64,000 nt of DNA from Aminobacter ciceronei (GTDB lineage: Bacteria; Pseudomonadota; Alphaproteobacteria; Rhizobiales; Rhizobiaceae). Below, one piece after another: positions 19,542-29,142 of the stretch. Each line of letters opens with the position of its first letter. The stretch's first letter is position 1. The position numbers and the translations under genes are program-made. Under the pieces are notes generated by a model. It had not been told where the DNA came from and searched no databases. It saw only the letters and a list, made by a program, of their open reading frames with translations. The stretch is taken from positions 62,001 through 126,000 of the forward strand of contig NZ_JACJHY010000006.1 of the NCBI RefSeq assembly GCF_014138625.1. Reading direction: 5' to 3'.

Positions 19542-20753
19542 TCAGCCCATCGCCTTCTGCAGGTTCTCGTCGATCTTGTCGAGGAAACCGGTGGTCGACA
19601 GCCAGGGCTGGTCGGGGCCAATCAGCAGCGACAGGTCCTTGGTCATGAAGCCGCTTTCAACCGTCTGGATGCAGACGCGTTCCAGCGTCTCGGAGAAACG
19701 CTTCAGATCGGCGTTGTCGTCGAGCTTGGCGCGGTGGGCGAGGCCACGGGTCCAGGCGAAGATCGAGGCGATCGAGTTGGTCGAGGTTTCCTCGCCCTTC
19801 TGGTGCTGACGGTAGTGGCGGGTGACGGTGCCGTGGGCAGCTTCAGCTTCCACCGTCTTGCCATCCGGGGTCATCAGCACCGAAGTCATCAGGCCGAGCG
19901 AGCCGAAGCCCTGGGCCACGGTGTCGGACTGCACGTCGCCGTCATAGTTCTTGCACGCCCAGACATAACCGCCCGACCACTTCAGGCTCGAAGCCACCAT
20001 GTCGTCGATGAGGCGGTGTTCGTACCAGAGCTTGCGCGCCTTGAACTCGGCCTCGAATTCCTTCTCGTAGACCTCCTGGAAGATGTCCTTGAAGCGGCCG
20101 TCATAGGCCTTGAGAATGGTGTTCTTGGTCGACAGATAGACCGGATAGTTGCGCAGCAGGCCGTAGTTCAGCGAGGCGCGGGCGAATTCGCGGATCGACT
20201 CGTCGAGGTTGTACATGGCCATCGCCACGCCGGCGCCCGGGGCGTCGAACACGTCGTGCTCGATCACCTGGCCGTCGTCGCCGACGAACTTGATCGACAG
20301 CTTGCCCTTGCCCGGGAACTTGAAGTCGGTTGCCTTGTACTGGTCGCCGAAGGCATGACGGCCGACGATGATCGGCTTGGTCCAGCCCGGAACCAGGCGC
20401 GGCACGTTCTTCATGATGATCGGCTCGCGGAAGATCGTGCCGCCGAGGATGTTGCGGATCGTGCCGTTGGGCGACTTCCACATCTTCTTGAGCTTGAACT
20501 CCTCGACGCGCTGCTCGTCAGGCGTGATGGTGGCGCACTTCACGCCGACGCCGTGCTTGTTGATGGCGTTGGCAGCGTCGATGGTCACCTGGTCGTTGGT
20601 GGCGTCGCGGTGTTCGATGCCGAGGTCGTAATATTCGAGGTCGATGTCGAGATAGGGGTGGATCAGCTTGTCCTTGATGAACTGCCAGATGATGCGGGTC
20701 ATCTCGTCGCCGTCGAGTTCGACGACGGGCTTGGCCACCTTGATCTTCGCCAT
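19542..20753 (-). CDS. icd: NADP-dependent isocitrate dehydrogenase, eukaryote-like (type II)
   Basis: A 403-residue isocitrate dehydrogenase oxidising isocitrate to 2-oxoglutarate in the TCA cycle. The opening [14 protein letters not shown], the substrate segment [13 protein letters not shown] and [19 protein letters not shown] are those of the homodimeric type II (mitochondrial-like) IDHs common in alphaproteobacteria. The NADP-site segment [17 protein letters not shown] is intact, and the Asp pair is in IDDMVA. GAGG is about 13 bases before the ATG. Confidence 0.97.
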   Translation of the reverse strand: MAKIKVAKPVVELDGDEMTRIIWQFIKDKLIHPYLDIDLEYYDLGIEHRDATNDQVTIDAANAINKHGVGVKCATITPDEQRVEEFKLKKMWKSPNGTIRNILGGTIFREPIIMKNVPRLVPGWTKPIIVGRHAFGDQYKATDFKFPGKGKLSIKFVGDDGQVIEHDVFDAPGAGVAMAMYNLDESIREFARASLNYGLLRNYPVYLSTKNTILKAYDGRFKDIFQEVYEKEFEAEFKARKLWYEHRLIDDMVASSLKWSGGYVWACKNYDGDVQSDTVAQGFGSLGLMTSVLMTPDGKTVEAEAAHGTVTRHYRQHQKGEETSTNSIASIFAWTRGLAHRAKLDDNADLKRFSETLERVCIQTVESGFMTKDLSLLIGPDQPWLSTTGFLDKIDENLQKAMG

Positions 20754-20932
20754 AGGAAATTGCCTCTTTTTGCCTGGAACCAGCCGGTCCCGGAGGGTTC
20801 ACGATTGGGAGTGCGGCCCCTATACCAAAGCGAATCGGACGGCGCAAATGATTGCGATTGCGACCTTCGGCCTGTTTGCTGACATTGTATGAAATGCCTG
20901 GCTGCGACGTTGGCCGTCGCTGGTGCCGCAGG

Positions 20933-21277
20933 TCATTTTTGCCTGGCTGAGCCCGTCTTCGGCGGCATCGGCCCGACGAAGCGCGACGCCATGGCGATCC
21001 AGCTCTCGATCGCCCGGTCGTCCAGCTTATCAGGCGCCACCATGATGAAGCCTTTCATCTCGCGGCCGGTGAAGTCCATTCGCCTGGCGCCCGGCAAGGC
21101 GAGAGCCGCGGGCTCCTGTTCCTCACCGACGCGCACCAGCAAGGCGCCGTCCTTCAGCGTGCCGACCATCATGTTGCCGTTGAGCGTGAAGCAGGTGCCG
21201 CCGAACATACGGATTTCGCCGACATTGGGATCGTCGCCGACAAAGGCCAGGATCTGTTCCGCGAGATCGTCCGCCAT
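20933..21277 (-). CDS. TfoX N-terminal-domain protein (second copy in window)
   Basis: A 114-residue stand-alone TfoX-N domain with EIRMFGGTCFTLNGNMMVGTL (about residues 21-41) and MDFTGREMKGFIMV. It is clearly diverged from the copy at 10170-10484: the shared core is MFGG and the hydrophobic strand after it. Function is unknown. It is divergent from trmJ (84 bases between starts) and lies upstream of icd on the same strand with 179 bases between. Confidence 0.82.
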   Translation of the reverse strand: MADDLAEQILAFVGDDPNVGEIRMFGGTCFTLNGNMMVGTLKDGALLVRVGEEQEPAALALPGARRMDFTGREMKGFIMVAPDKLDDRAIESWIAMASRFVGPMPPKTGSARQK

Positions 21278-21361
21278 GGCTCGCCCTTACCGGAACTTCA
21301 TTTTCGCGCGCGAATATGTCAGGGACGCGCAAAAGGCGCAATTCTCGGTTCAATCGCAACA

Positions 21362-22237
21362 ATGTCAGAAAACCCCATGCCAACAGCGGCCCCCGTGATC
21401 ATCCTCGTCGAGCCGCAGCTCGGCGAGAACATCGGCATGGTGGCGCGCGCCATGGCCAATTTCAGCCTCGGCGAACTGCGCCTGGTCAATCCACGCGACG
21501 GCTGGCCGAACGAGAAGGCGCGCTCCGCTGCCAGCAACGCCGATCACGTCATCGACGCCGTCGTGGTCTTCCCCGACCTCGCATCGGCGGTTGCCGACCT
21601 CAACTTCGTCTTCGCCACCACCGCGCGCGAGCGTGACGGCTTCAAGGAAGTGCGCGGTCCCGTCGAGGCCGGCCGCATGCTGCGCGGCCGCGCCGCGTCA
21701 GGTCTTCGCACCGGCATACTGTTCGGGCGCGAGCGTTTCGGTCTCTACAACGAGGAAGTGAGCCTGGCCGACGAGATCGTCACCTTCCCGGTCGATCCCA
21801 GATTTGCCTCGCTCAACATCGCCCAGGCGGTGCTGTTGATGTCCTATGAGTGGATGAAATCAGGTCTGGAAGATGAGACCCAGACCAATTTCTCTGGCCC
21901 GGAAATGAAGCCGGCGACCAAGGACGAGTTGCACGGCCTGTTCAATCACCTCGAATCCGCCCTCGAGGCGCGCGGCTATTTCCGCCCGGCGACCAAGAAG
22001 CCGAAGATGGTCGACAATCTGCGCTCGGTGCTGACCCGGGCCGGCTTCTTCTCCCCCGAGCTCAAGGTGCTGCGCGGCGTCGTTGCCTCGCTCGACTATT
22101 TCTCGCCCAAGGAGCCGCGCGGCAAGGGTTATCCCGAACGCAAGGCCAGGGTTGACCTCGCCGCCCATTCGGGTGGCGCCGGCAGCGACGAGGACGACAC
22201 GCCGCCGGTCGGCGGCAGAGGGCTCGACAATGACTGA
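21362..22237 (+). CDS. trmJ: tRNA (cytidine/uridine-2'-O-)-methyltransferase TrmJ
   Basis: A 291-residue SpoU/SPOUT methyltransferase. The three SPOUT motifs are seen as [19 protein letters not shown] (with the catalytic Asn/Arg region), [13 protein letters not shown] and [14 protein letters not shown]. TrmJ methylates the 2'-OH of nucleotide 32 in several tRNAs using S-adenosylmethionine. The C-terminal 130 residues are the TrmJ extension, ending in an acidic tail. The gene overlaps murI by eight bases. Confidence 0.93.
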   Translation: MSENPMPTAAPVIILVEPQLGENIGMVARAMANFSLGELRLVNPRDGWPNEKARSAASNADHVIDAVVVFPDLASAVADLNFVFATTARERDGFKEVRGPVEAGRMLRGRAASGLRTGILFGRERFGLYNEEVSLADEIVTFPVDPRFASLNIAQAVLLMSYEWMKSGLEDETQTNFSGPEMKPATKDELHGLFNHLESALEARGYFRPATKKPKMVDNLRSVLTRAGFFSPELKVLRGVVASLDYFSPKEPRGKGYPERKARVDLAAHSGGAGSDEDDTPPVGGRGLDND

Positions 22238-23024
22238 CCGCCCGATCCTGATGTTCGATTCCGGCATTGGCGGGCTGACCGTGCTGCGCGAGGCGCGTGT
22301 GCTGATGCCCGACCGCCGCTTTGTCTATGTCGCCGATGATGCGGCATTTCCTTATGGCAACTGGGAGGAGCCGGCGCTCAAGCAGCGCATCCTTGGCCTG
22401 TTCGACGAATTGCTCGAGCGCTTCAAGCCCGAGCTGTCGGTCATTCCCTGCAATACCGCCTCGACGCTGGTCATCGAGGCGATCCGCGAGCGTTTTCCCG
22501 ACCACCCATTCGTCGGCACAGTGCCGGCCATCAAGCCGGCGGCCGAGCGCACCTGTTCGGGCCTGGTTTCGGTGCTGGCCACGCCGGGCACGGTGAAGCG
22601 CCAGTACACGCGCGACCTCATTACCCAATGGGCGTCGAAGTGCCATGTCCGCCTCGTCGGCAGCCACAGGCTGGCAGCCTTGGCCGAGACCTACATGCGC
22701 GAGGGTTTCGTCGATGAACAGGCGGTAGCCGAGGAAATCGCCCCGTGCTTCGTCGAGCAGGACGGCCGCCGCACCGACATCGTCGTGCTTGCCTGCACGC
22801 ATTATCCTTTCCTGGTCAACCGCATGCGCAAGACAGCGCCCTGGCCGGTCGACTGGATCGATCCGGCCGAGGCGATCGCGCGCCGCGCGCTGTCCTTGCT
22901 CGACGGTTCGCGCGAGTGGCGCGACGACGCCGGCCGCGACATCGCCGTCTTCACCTCGAAGCGCACCGATTTTGCGACGCGCCGGCTGATGCAGGGCTTT
23001 GGACTGACGGTCGAAGGAACATGA
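22230..23024 (+). CDS. murI: Glutamate racemase
   Basis: A 264-residue cofactor-independent racemase supplying D-glutamate for peptidoglycan. The catalytic cysteines are Cys74 (VIPCNTAST) and Cys189 (VLACTHYPF), with Asp10-Ser11 in [12 protein letters not shown] and His191 beside the second cysteine. The start at MTDRPIL overlaps the end of trmJ by eight bases, which indicates coupling. Length and motifs are normal for the family. Confidence 0.95.
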   Translation: MTDRPILMFDSGIGGLTVLREARVLMPDRRFVYVADDAAFPYGNWEEPALKQRILGLFDELLERFKPELSVIPCNTASTLVIEAIRERFPDHPFVGTVPAIKPAAERTCSGLVSVLATPGTVKRQYTRDLITQWASKCHVRLVGSHRLAALAETYMREGFVDEQAVAEEIAPCFVEQDGRRTDIVVLACTHYPFLVNRMRKTAPWPVDWIDPAEAIARRALSLLDGSREWRDDAGRDIAVFTSKRTDFATRRLMQGFGLTVEGT

Positions 23025-23086
23025 CGGCCCGGCAGGCGTTTTCCAAACCCGAGAGGTCCAAAGGCCCAGAGGTAAGGAGAAACGCC

Positions 23087-23275
23087 ATGCCAGCCGTATC
23101 CAAAGCCCAGCAGAAAGCCGCTGGAGCAGCCCTCGCCGCCAAGCGCGGCGAGATCAAGAAGAGCGAACTCGTCGGCGCATCGAAGGAAATGTACGAATCG
23201 ATGACCGAAAAGGAACTCGAGGAGTTCGCCGAGACCAGCCACAAGGGTTTGCCGGAGCACAGGACAAAGCACTGA
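23087..23275 (+). CDS. DUF3008 small basic protein
   Basis: A 62-residue protein MPAVSKAQQKAAGAALAAKR followed by a Lys/Glu-rich middle (SKEMYESMTEKELEEFAET) and SHKGLPEHRTKH. This is the pattern of DUF3008 (SKAQQKAAGAAL... SEKELE(K/E)FA... KGLP), small stress-associated proteins of unknown role. AAGGAGA stands six bases before the ATG. It is 62 bases after murI. Confidence 0.85.
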   Translation: MPAVSKAQQKAAGAALAAKRGEIKKSELVGASKEMYESMTEKELEEFAETSHKGLPEHRTKH

Positions 23276-23316
23276 GGTCCGGCAAACCCGTCGGGCACTG
23301 AGCCTCGGCGAGCCGA

Positions 23317-23952
23317 TCAGTAGCCGACGGTGAAGCGCTTGCCCGTATGCTCAGGCGTTTCGGCCTCGTTGACGATGGCGACGGCCAGGTCTTCCACCGA
23401 GATGTGGCTTTCGCCATTGGCATCGAACACCGGCTGGTCGCCACCTGTGCGGAATTTTGCGGTGCGTGCGCCCGGGGCCATCATGATTGCCGGCGACAGG
23501 AACGACCATTCCAGACCGGTCTCGCCGCGCAGGGCCGCAAGGGCGTCGCGCGCGGCGCGTGCACCGTCCTTGTAGGCTTCGGGGAAGTGCGGGCCGTCGA
23601 CCAGCTGTTTGCCGTCGATTTCGAGGCTGCCAGCGCCACCGACGACGATGACGCGCTTGCCGGCGGCCTTTGCGGCTGCGACGATCGCCTTCGAGCCGGC
23701 GAGATGCTTGGCATAGATCTCCGGATCGCCCCAGCCGCCATTGAAGGCGGAGACGACGACGTCGCTGCCCGAGATCGCGGCCTTCAGCGCGTCGATGTCG
23801 TTGACGTCGGCTTTGACAGCGGTGACGCCGTCGAGGGCGGCGACCTTGGACGGGGTGCGCACGATGGCCGTGACCTCGTGGTCACGCGAAGCGGCTTCCT
23901 TGAGCACCGCGTTGCCGACGAAGCCGGATGCGCCGATGAGAGCGAGTTTCAT
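23317..23952 (-). CDS. NAD(P)-binding oxidoreductase (atypical SDR, YwnB/NmrA-like)
   Basis: A 211-residue Rossmann protein with the dinucleotide motif MKLALIGASGFVGNAV and the segment AIVRTPSKV, typical of NAD(P)H-binding YwnB/NmrA-type atypical SDRs. It lacks a YxxxK catalytic pair at the expected place, as these proteins usually do. The start has AAGGAGA seven bases upstream. It is divergently transcribed from an HxlR regulator with a 147-base gap holding two palindromes, so it is the probable target of that regulator. Confidence 0.85.
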   Translation of the reverse strand: MKLALIGASGFVGNAVLKEAASRDHEVTAIVRTPSKVAALDGVTAVKADVNDIDALKAAISGSDVVVSAFNGGWGDPEIYAKHLAGSKAIVAAAKAAGKRVIVVGGAGSLEIDGKQLVDGPHFPEAYKDGARAARDALAALRGETGLEWSFLSPAIMMAPGARTAKFRTGGDQPVFDANGESHISVEDLAVAIVNEAETPEHTGKRFTVGY

Positions 23953-24001
23953 GATCTTCTCCTTGTTCGCCTGCTTTGCCATTTCAGGCGAATGCAGGTA
24001 T

Positions 24002-24030
24002 GATTTGTAATCAGGTTACCAACGATAACC
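24002..24030. promoter_or_regulatory. Candidate HxlR operator (two adjacent palindromes)
   Basis: GATT-TGT-AATC at 24002-24012 and GGTTA-N7-TAACC at 24014-24030 lie side by side in the gap between the NAD(P)-binding protein gene and the HxlR gene. HxlR-family proteins commonly repress divergent redox genes through such sites. The pairing is seen directly; the regulator assignment is inference from position. Confidence 0.5.
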
Positions 24031-24099
24031 ATATAGATCGAACCGAAGAGGGCGAAAAGAACGCATGATTTCGTGCCCAGGTTACGTCAGAGGAACCAC

Positions 24100-24510
24100 A
24101 TGAACGCCCCGACAAAACCCACAACCGCGGTGCCGCTGCTTCACACCACCCCCGGCTTCGAAACCGACGGCCGCAGCACATGCCCGATCCGCGAGGTGCT
24201 CGACCGTGTCGGCGACACCTGGAGCATCCTCGTCATCATCAATCTCCAGGAGCAGCCGGTGCGCTTCAACGCGCTCAAGCGCGCGATCGAAGGCATCTCG
24301 CAGCGCATGCTGACGGTCACCCTGCGTTCGCTGGAGCGTGACGGGCTGGTCACCCGGACGGTGCGGCCGACAACCCCGCCGGAGGTGGAATACGGGCTGA
24401 CCGAGCTCGGCCAGTCGCTTGCCGTGCCGATCGCGTCGCTCGGCGGCTGGGCCGCAAGCAATCGTGACAACATGCGCCAGGCGCGGGAGGCGTTCGATCT
24501 CGGTACCTGA
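24100..24510 (+). CDS. HxlR-family transcriptional regulator
   Basis: A 136-residue winged-helix protein with the HxlR hallmarks: an N-terminal cysteine in STCPIREVLDRVGDTWSILVI (Cys28 or nearby), RFNALKRAIEGISQRMLTVTLRSLERDGLV as the recognition region, and EVEYGLTELGQSL as the wing. The cysteine before the helix is the redox- or aldehyde-sensing residue in several members. AGAGG stands seven bases before the chosen ATG. It most likely controls the divergent NAD(P)-binding oxidoreductase. Confidence 0.92.
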   Translation: MNAPTKPTTAVPLLHTTPGFETDGRSTCPIREVLDRVGDTWSILVIINLQEQPVRFNALKRAIEGISQRMLTVTLRSLERDGLVTRTVRPTTPPEVEYGLTELGQSLAVPIASLGGWAASNRDNMRQAREAFDLGT

Positions 24511-24584
24511 GCCGCGCAGGAATCGGAATGCGGCGCCCGGATTGAGCGCATAGCGTCGGCCTCCAACAACAACGGAGCGCCGCC

Positions 24585-25292
24585 ATGAAGCCAAGCCCTA
24601 TCGTTTCGCGCCTGGACTGGACGCGAATCCTCAGTGAGCTCGACGAGTTTGGTGTCGCGCCGACCGGTCCGCTGCTCGACAACGAGACCTGCCAGGCCTT
24701 GCGCGCGCTCTATGACCGCGACGCGCAATTCCGCAGCCGCATCGTCATGCAGCGTCATGGTTTTGGGGCGGGGGAGTACAAATACTTCGCCAACCCGCTT
24801 CCTGAAGTGATCTCGGGCCTGCGCCACGGCTTCTATGAGCACCTTGCGCCCTTCGCCAATGGCTGGAACGAGCGCATGGGGCTCGCCAGGCGTTATCCCT
24901 GCGAACTTGACGCTTTCCTTGCCGAATGCCACGCCGACGGCCAGACCAGGCCGACGCCGCTTCTCCTGAAATACGGTGCCGGCGACTACAACTGCCTGCA
25001 CCAGGACGTCTATGGCGAGCACCTGTTTCCGGTCCAGTTGGTGATTCTGCTCTCCGACCCGCAATCCGAATTCGCAGGCGGCGAATTCGTCATGACCGAG
25101 CAGCGTCCGCGCATGCAGTCGCGCGCCGAGGTGGTTCCGCTCGGCATCGGCCATGGCGCTCTGTTCGCCGTCAACGACCGGCCCAAGGCTGGTTCGCGCG
25201 GCGACTATCGGGTAAAGATGCGCCACGGCGTCAGCCGCATCCGCTCTGGCGAGCGCTTCACGCTCGGCATCATCTTCCATGATGCGAAGTGA
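24585..25292 (+). CDS. 2OG-Fe(II) oxygenase family protein
   Basis: A 235-residue protein of the bacterial 2OG-Fe(II) oxygenase group (Oxygenase-NA type). The metal facial triad is suggested by H-x-D in NCLHQDVYGEH and the late His in MRHGVSRIRSG, with the following Arg as 2-oxoglutarate ligand. The family is linked in some genomes to alkylation-repair genes, but its substrate is not established. GGAGCG stands six bases before the ATG. It is 74 bases downstream of the HxlR gene. Confidence 0.82.
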   Translation: MKPSPIVSRLDWTRILSELDEFGVAPTGPLLDNETCQALRALYDRDAQFRSRIVMQRHGFGAGEYKYFANPLPEVISGLRHGFYEHLAPFANGWNERMGLARRYPCELDAFLAECHADGQTRPTPLLLKYGAGDYNCLHQDVYGEHLFPVQLVILLSDPQSEFAGGEFVMTEQRPRMQSRAEVVPLGIGHGALFAVNDRPKAGSRGDYRVKMRHGVSRIRSGERFTLGIIFHDAK

Positions 25293-25350
25293 GCCGGCTG
25301 CCTTGGAAGCGTTGACATTGCAGCCGGTTTCGCCTAGTTAGCCGCCAACG

Positions 25351-25373
25351 CCGGGCCGAAACGCCCGGTGTTT
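25351..25373 (+). terminator. Hairpin upstream of rpsD (terminator or leader element)
   Basis: CCGGGC at 25351-25356 pairs with GCCCGG at 25363-25368, followed by TGTTTCATTT. It may end the oxygenase transcript. A second small hairpin, GGAAC-N5-GTTCC at 25473-25487, lies 27 bases before the rpsD start and could belong to an rpsD leader; ribosomal protein S4 often autoregulates through such RNA. Confidence 0.45.
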
Positions 25374-25514
25374 CATTTGACGTGTCCCGTGGACCTTTTC
25401 CGCAATGCGTGCGTGGAAGATCCTGTCAGGCTCCGAAAACGGGGGCCAGAGGAGGGCGCGTTTTCCTCGCCTGGAACGTGAAGTTCCGGGTGCAACGTTT
25501 TGAAGGGAAATGCG

Positions 25515-26132
25515 ATGAGCAAGCGCGAATCCGCTAAGTACAAAATCGATCGCCGTCTTGGCGAGAACATCTGGGGCCGTCCGAAGTCCCCGGTCAACAA
25601 GCGTGAATACGGCCCCGGCCAGCACGGCCAGCGCCGCAAGGGCAAGCTCTCGGACTTCGGTCTGCAGCTGCGCGCCAAGCAGAAGCTGAAGGGTCACTAC
25701 GGCGACGTTTCGGAAAAGCAGTTCCGCAAGACCTATGAAGAGGCAAACCGCCGCAAGGGCGACACCTCCGAGAACCTGATCGGCCTGCTCGAGTCGCGTC
25801 TGGATGCGGTCGTCTACCGTGCCAAGTTCGTGCCGACCATTTTCGCTGCCCGTCAGTTCGTCAACCACGGCCACGTCAACGTCAACGGCAAGCGCACCAA
25901 CATCTCGTCCTACCGCTGCAAGGCTGGCGACGTGATCGAAGTCCGCGAGAAGTCGAAGCAGCTGGTCATCGTTCTCGAGTCGGTTGGTCTCGCCGAGCGT
26001 GACGTTCCTGACTACATCGAAGTCGATCACAACAAGATGGTCGCGACCTTCGCCCGCGTTCCCGGCCTGTCGGACGTTCCGTACGCAGTGCAGATGGAAC
26101 CGAACCTCGTCGTCGAATTCTATTCACGCTAA
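25515..26132 (+). CDS. rpsD: 30S ribosomal protein S4
   Basis: A 205-residue S4, a primary 16S rRNA-binding protein of the small subunit. The S4-type RNA-binding domain is visible at about residues 93-155 ([28 protein letters not shown], split here, then [20 protein letters not shown]). The start at [14 protein letters not shown] is standard for alphaproteobacteria, with AAGGGA six bases upstream. The gene stands alone rather than in the alpha operon with rpoA, which is usual for this group. A strong terminator follows. Confidence 0.98.
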   Translation: MSKRESAKYKIDRRLGENIWGRPKSPVNKREYGPGQHGQRRKGKLSDFGLQLRAKQKLKGHYGDVSEKQFRKTYEEANRRKGDTSENLIGLLESRLDAVVYRAKFVPTIFAARQFVNHGHVNVNGKRTNISSYRCKAGDVIEVREKSKQLVIVLESVGLAERDVPDYIEVDHNKMVATFARVPGLSDVPYAVQMEPNLVVEFYSR

Positions 26133-26222
26133 TCCCCAGAGCGCGGTGCTTCGCGCCGCGTTCAATCTCGCTGCCTTGGGCGCATCTTGGCGATGCGACG
26201 GGATAGCATCGAATTTCAAAGG

Positions 26223-26246
26223 GCGGCCGGCAACGGCCGCTCTTTT
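26223..26246 (+). terminator. Rho-independent terminator after rpsD
   Basis: GCGGCCG at 26223-26229 pairs with CGGCCGC at 26234-26240 across a GCAA tetraloop and runs into TCTTTTC. AAAG precedes the stem. It is 91 bases after the rpsD stop. Confidence 0.82.
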
Positions 26247-26346
26247 CGTTTGGGGGGCATGTCTTGCGCGCCGCCTGAATTTGCGGAATACCGCTGACGG
26301 CAGCGCTGTCCCGTATCTGCGCGCCGTGGATTGAAGGACCAGACCG

Positions 26347-27195
26347 ATGGGCATTCACGAACAGGACGCGCTGGCCGAGCCTGCGGAGGGTGCATTCCCG
26401 CTCTATCGCGATGCCCCGTCCTCGGTCGAGTTCAACAAGCTGCGCAAGCGACTGCTGCGCCAGACGCGCCAGGCGATCGAAGACTATGCCATGGCCAGGT
26501 CAGGCGAGCGCTGGCTGGTGGCGCTGTCGGGCGGCAAGGATTCCTATGGCCTGCTCGCGGTCCTGATGGATCTCAAATGGCGCGGCCTGCTGTCGGTCGA
26601 TCTGCTCGCCTGCAATCTCGACCAGGGCCAGCCCAACTTCCCCAAGAACGTGCTGCCCGATTATCTCAATGCCAATGGCATCGCCCATCGCATCGAATAT
26701 CGCGACACCTATTCGGTCGTTACCCAGAAACTGCCGGAGGGCAGCACCTATTGTTCACTGTGCTCGCGGCTCAGGCGAGGGCACCTCTACCGCATCGCGC
26801 GTGAGGAGGGCTGTTCCTCGCTGGTGCTCGGCCACCATCGCGAGGACATTCTCGAGACCTTCTTCATGAATCTGTTCCATGGCGGACGCCTCGCCGCCAT
26901 GCCGCCCAAGCTGCTCAATGACGAGGGCGACGTCATGGTTCTGAGGCCCCTGGCCTTCTGCGCCGAGGCCGACATGGCCAAATTCGCCGAGGGCATGAAG
27001 TTTCCGATCATCCCCTGCGACCTCTGCGGCAGCCAGGAAGGCCTGCAGCGCAACGCCATGAAGGCGATGCTGGACGATATCGAAAAGCGCATGCCGGGCC
27101 GCAAGGACACCATGCTGCGGGCGCTGTCCAACACCCGTCCGTCGCATCTGCTCGATCGCAAGCTGTTCGATTTCACCAGCCTGATGGCTGGCTGA
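26347..27195 (+). CDS. ttcA: tRNA 2-thiocytidine(32) synthetase TtcA
   Basis: A 282-residue PP-loop enzyme that thiolates C32 of certain tRNAs using ATP and a [4Fe-4S] cluster. The PP-loop is SGGKDS at 61-66. Cluster cysteines lie in CSLC (136-139) and CDLC (224-227), the paired CxxC arrangement of TtcA. It depends on Fe-S assembly such as the suf system in this window. AAGGA stands eight bases before the ATG. Confidence 0.95.
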   Translation: MGIHEQDALAEPAEGAFPLYRDAPSSVEFNKLRKRLLRQTRQAIEDYAMARSGERWLVALSGGKDSYGLLAVLMDLKWRGLLSVDLLACNLDQGQPNFPKNVLPDYLNANGIAHRIEYRDTYSVVTQKLPEGSTYCSLCSRLRRGHLYRIAREEGCSSLVLGHHREDILETFFMNLFHGGRLAAMPPKLLNDEGDVMVLRPLAFCAEADMAKFAEGMKFPIIPCDLCGSQEGLQRNAMKAMLDDIEKRMPGRKDTMLRALSNTRPSHLLDRKLFDFTSLMAG

Positions 27196-27217
27196 GGTCG
27201 ACAGGGTCACCAAAACG

Positions 27218-27252
27218 AACAGCCCGAAAACCTTGAGGTTTTCGGGCTGTTT
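27218..27252. terminator. Bidirectional terminator between ttcA and the MFS gene
   Basis: A perfect 15-base stem, 27218-27232 paired with 27237-27251, closes a TTGA loop. It is flanked by A-rich sequence on the left and TTTCTATTT on the right, so it can terminate both ttcA (plus) and the convergent MFS gene (minus). Confidence 0.92.
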
Positions 27253-27283
27253 CTATTTCAGAGGCTGTACGTCGTCGACGCTG

Positions 27284-28549
27284 TCAGTGGACCTCGGCAA
27301 CTGCCGGCTTCGGATCGTGCTGGCCGCGGAACAGCTTGCCCTTCTCGGCAATCAGCACCATCACCAGGCCAATCGAGGCGACGCTGCAGAAACCGATCGC
27401 CAGCGGCACCGTCGTGCCATCGAAGGATTGGCCAATGGCCGCACCGATCATGCCACCGCCCAGGGTCTGCATGAAACCCTGCACCGAGGATGCCGTGCCG
27501 GCGATATGGCCGAGCGGCTCCATCGAGATCGAGTTGAAGTTGGAGCCGATCCAGCCGAACTGGAACATCGCCAGAGCAAACAGCACGATGAAGGCTGGAA
27601 ACGGCACCGGCCCGGTCAGCGACCAGACGAGCCAGATCGCACTCACCAGCAGGAAGCCGATCAGGGCGCCGTGCGACAGCTTGCGCATGCCGAATTTGAC
27701 GACGAGACGCGAGTTGAGGAACGACGACACCGACATCATGCCGGCAATGGCCGCAAACACTGCCGGGAACCACACGCCGAGCCCGTAGAGGCCGACATAG
27801 ACCTGCTGCGCCGAGTTGATGAAGCCGAACAGTGCGCCGAAGATGGTCATCGAGGCCAGCGTGTACCACAGCGACATGCGCGTGGTGAGCACGGTGCGGA
27901 AGCCCCGGGCGATCGACATCACCGACAGCGGCCGCCGGTCCTCGGGATGCATCGTCTCAGGCAGGCGGATCGCCGCCCACAGCGTGATCGCCAGCGCCGA
28001 CACCGCCATGACGATGAAAATCATGTGCCATTCCGAAAACAGCATGACGATCTGCCCCATGGCGGGCGCCACCACCGGCACGACCATGAACACCATGAAG
28101 ATCAGCGACATGATCTCGGCCATCTGCCGCCCGCCGAAGCGATCGCGCACCACGGACACCGCAATGACGCGCGTCGACGCAGCACCTATGCCCTGGACGA
28201 AGCGCAGCAAAAGCAGCGTTTCGAAGCTTGGCGCGAATGCCGCCGCGAAGGCCGCAAGCACATAGATGCCGAGGCCGAACAGCAGCGGCTTGCGCCGGCC
28301 AAACTGGTCGGAGATCGGGCCATAGGCCAGCAGCGCCAGTGCGAGGCCGGCGAAATAGGCGGTAATCACATATTGCCGGTGGTTCTCGCTCTCGACGTTG
28401 AGGGCAGCGCCGATCTGCTGCAGCGCCGGCAGCATGATGTCGACGGCAAGCGCGTTGACGGCCATCAATGCGGCGGCCAGCGCGATGAATTCCCAACGCG
28501 GAATCGGAAATGCGTCCTGACGGACGCTGGGAGCGACTTTCTGTTCCAT
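27284..28549 (-). CDS. MFS multidrug transporter, Bcr/CflA type
   Basis: A 421-residue major facilitator with 12 predicted spans. The motif-A segment YGPISDQFGRRKPLLFG lies between spans 2 and 3, and RFVQGIGAASTRVIAVSVVRDRF (an R-x-x-Q-G motif followed by the antiporter-like region) between 4 and 5, both typical of Bcr/CflA proton-driven drug exporters. Substrate is unknown. It is monocistronic between two hairpin terminators. Confidence 0.88.
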   Translation of the reverse strand: MEQKVAPSVRQDAFPIPRWEFIALAAALMAVNALAVDIMLPALQQIGAALNVESENHRQYVITAYFAGLALALLAYGPISDQFGRRKPLLFGLGIYVLAAFAAAFAPSFETLLLLRFVQGIGAASTRVIAVSVVRDRFGGRQMAEIMSLIFMVFMVVPVVAPAMGQIVMLFSEWHMIFIVMAVSALAITLWAAIRLPETMHPEDRRPLSVMSIARGFRTVLTTRMSLWYTLASMTIFGALFGFINSAQQVYVGLYGLGVWFPAVFAAIAGMMSVSSFLNSRLVVKFGMRKLSHGALIGFLLVSAIWLVWSLTGPVPFPAFIVLFALAMFQFGWIGSNFNSISMEPLGHIAGTASSVQGFMQTLGGGMIGAAIGQSFDGTTVPLAIGFCSVASIGLVMVLIAEKGKLFRGQHDPKPAVAEVH

Positions 28550-28569
28550 TCGGAATCCAATTCAAACGG

Positions 28570-28596
28570 AAATGCGCCGGGCAAGCCGGCGCATTT
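28570..28596 (-). terminator. Hairpin terminator after grxD
   Basis: AAATGCGCCGG at 28570-28580 pairs perfectly with CCGGCGCATTT at 28586-28596 around five bases. On the minus strand it follows the grxD stop by 46 bases and ends in TTTCCGTTT. Confidence 0.72.
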
Positions 28597-28642
28597 GCCA
28601 CAAACGGGACCCCGGAACAGGCCGGAGCCGGTAATTCTTAGG

Positions 28643-28978
28643 TCAGGCGGCGCCCTTGACGCTCACGCCCTTCTCTTCCAGGAACGACTGCAGTTCGCCG
28701 GCCTGGAACATCTCGCGGATGATGTCGCAACCGCCGACGAACTCACCCTTGACGTAGAGCTGGGGGATGGTCGGCCAGTTGGAATAGTCCTTGATGCCCT
28801 GGCGAAGCTCGTTCGAGGTCAGGACGTTGACGCCCTTGTAGTCGACCCCGAGGTAGTCGAGGATCTGGACGACCTGGCCGGAAAAGCCGCACTGCGGGAA
28901 GCCGGGCGTGCCCTTCATGAAAACCACGACATCCTGGCTCTTCACTTCGCTATCGATGTATTCGTTGATTCCGCTCAT
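28643..28978 (-). CDS. grxD: Monothiol glutaredoxin, CGFS type
   Basis: A 111-residue Grx4-type glutaredoxin. The active site CGFS is at residues 30-33 in [12 protein letters not shown], with the glutathione-binding WPTIPQLYV and GGCDII segments. Two such proteins bridge a [2Fe-2S] cluster with glutathione and hand it on, or pair with BolA as an iron/Fe-S sensor. The start is set at MSGINEYID; the upstream in-frame extension is unlike the family. bolA lies 1.2 kb upstream on the same strand. Confidence 0.95.
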   Translation of the reverse strand: MSGINEYIDSEVKSQDVVVFMKGTPGFPQCGFSGQVVQILDYLGVDYKGVNVLTSNELRQGIKDYSNWPTIPQLYVKGEFVGGCDIIREMFQAGELQSFLEEKGVSVKGAA

Positions 28979-29142
28979 GGCGCACCTAAACCTCAGATCT
29001 GGCCGGCGGACCGGCAATGTTCGTTAGACTGCTAGCATCTGCCACTATGTGGTTGCAACAGTCGAGCATTCCAAGCGTCGGGTCGACCCGAAATCCGGAA
29101 ATGTGACCTTTTTGCCGTGCAGCACCTGCGTTGCGGCGTCAG

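Noticed and set aside
19320-20882. A 520-codon open frame on the plus strand
   Set aside because: It is antisense to icd, which is certain.
27233-29035. A 600-codon open frame on the plus strand
   Set aside because: It is antisense to the MFS gene and grxD and crosses two hairpin terminators.
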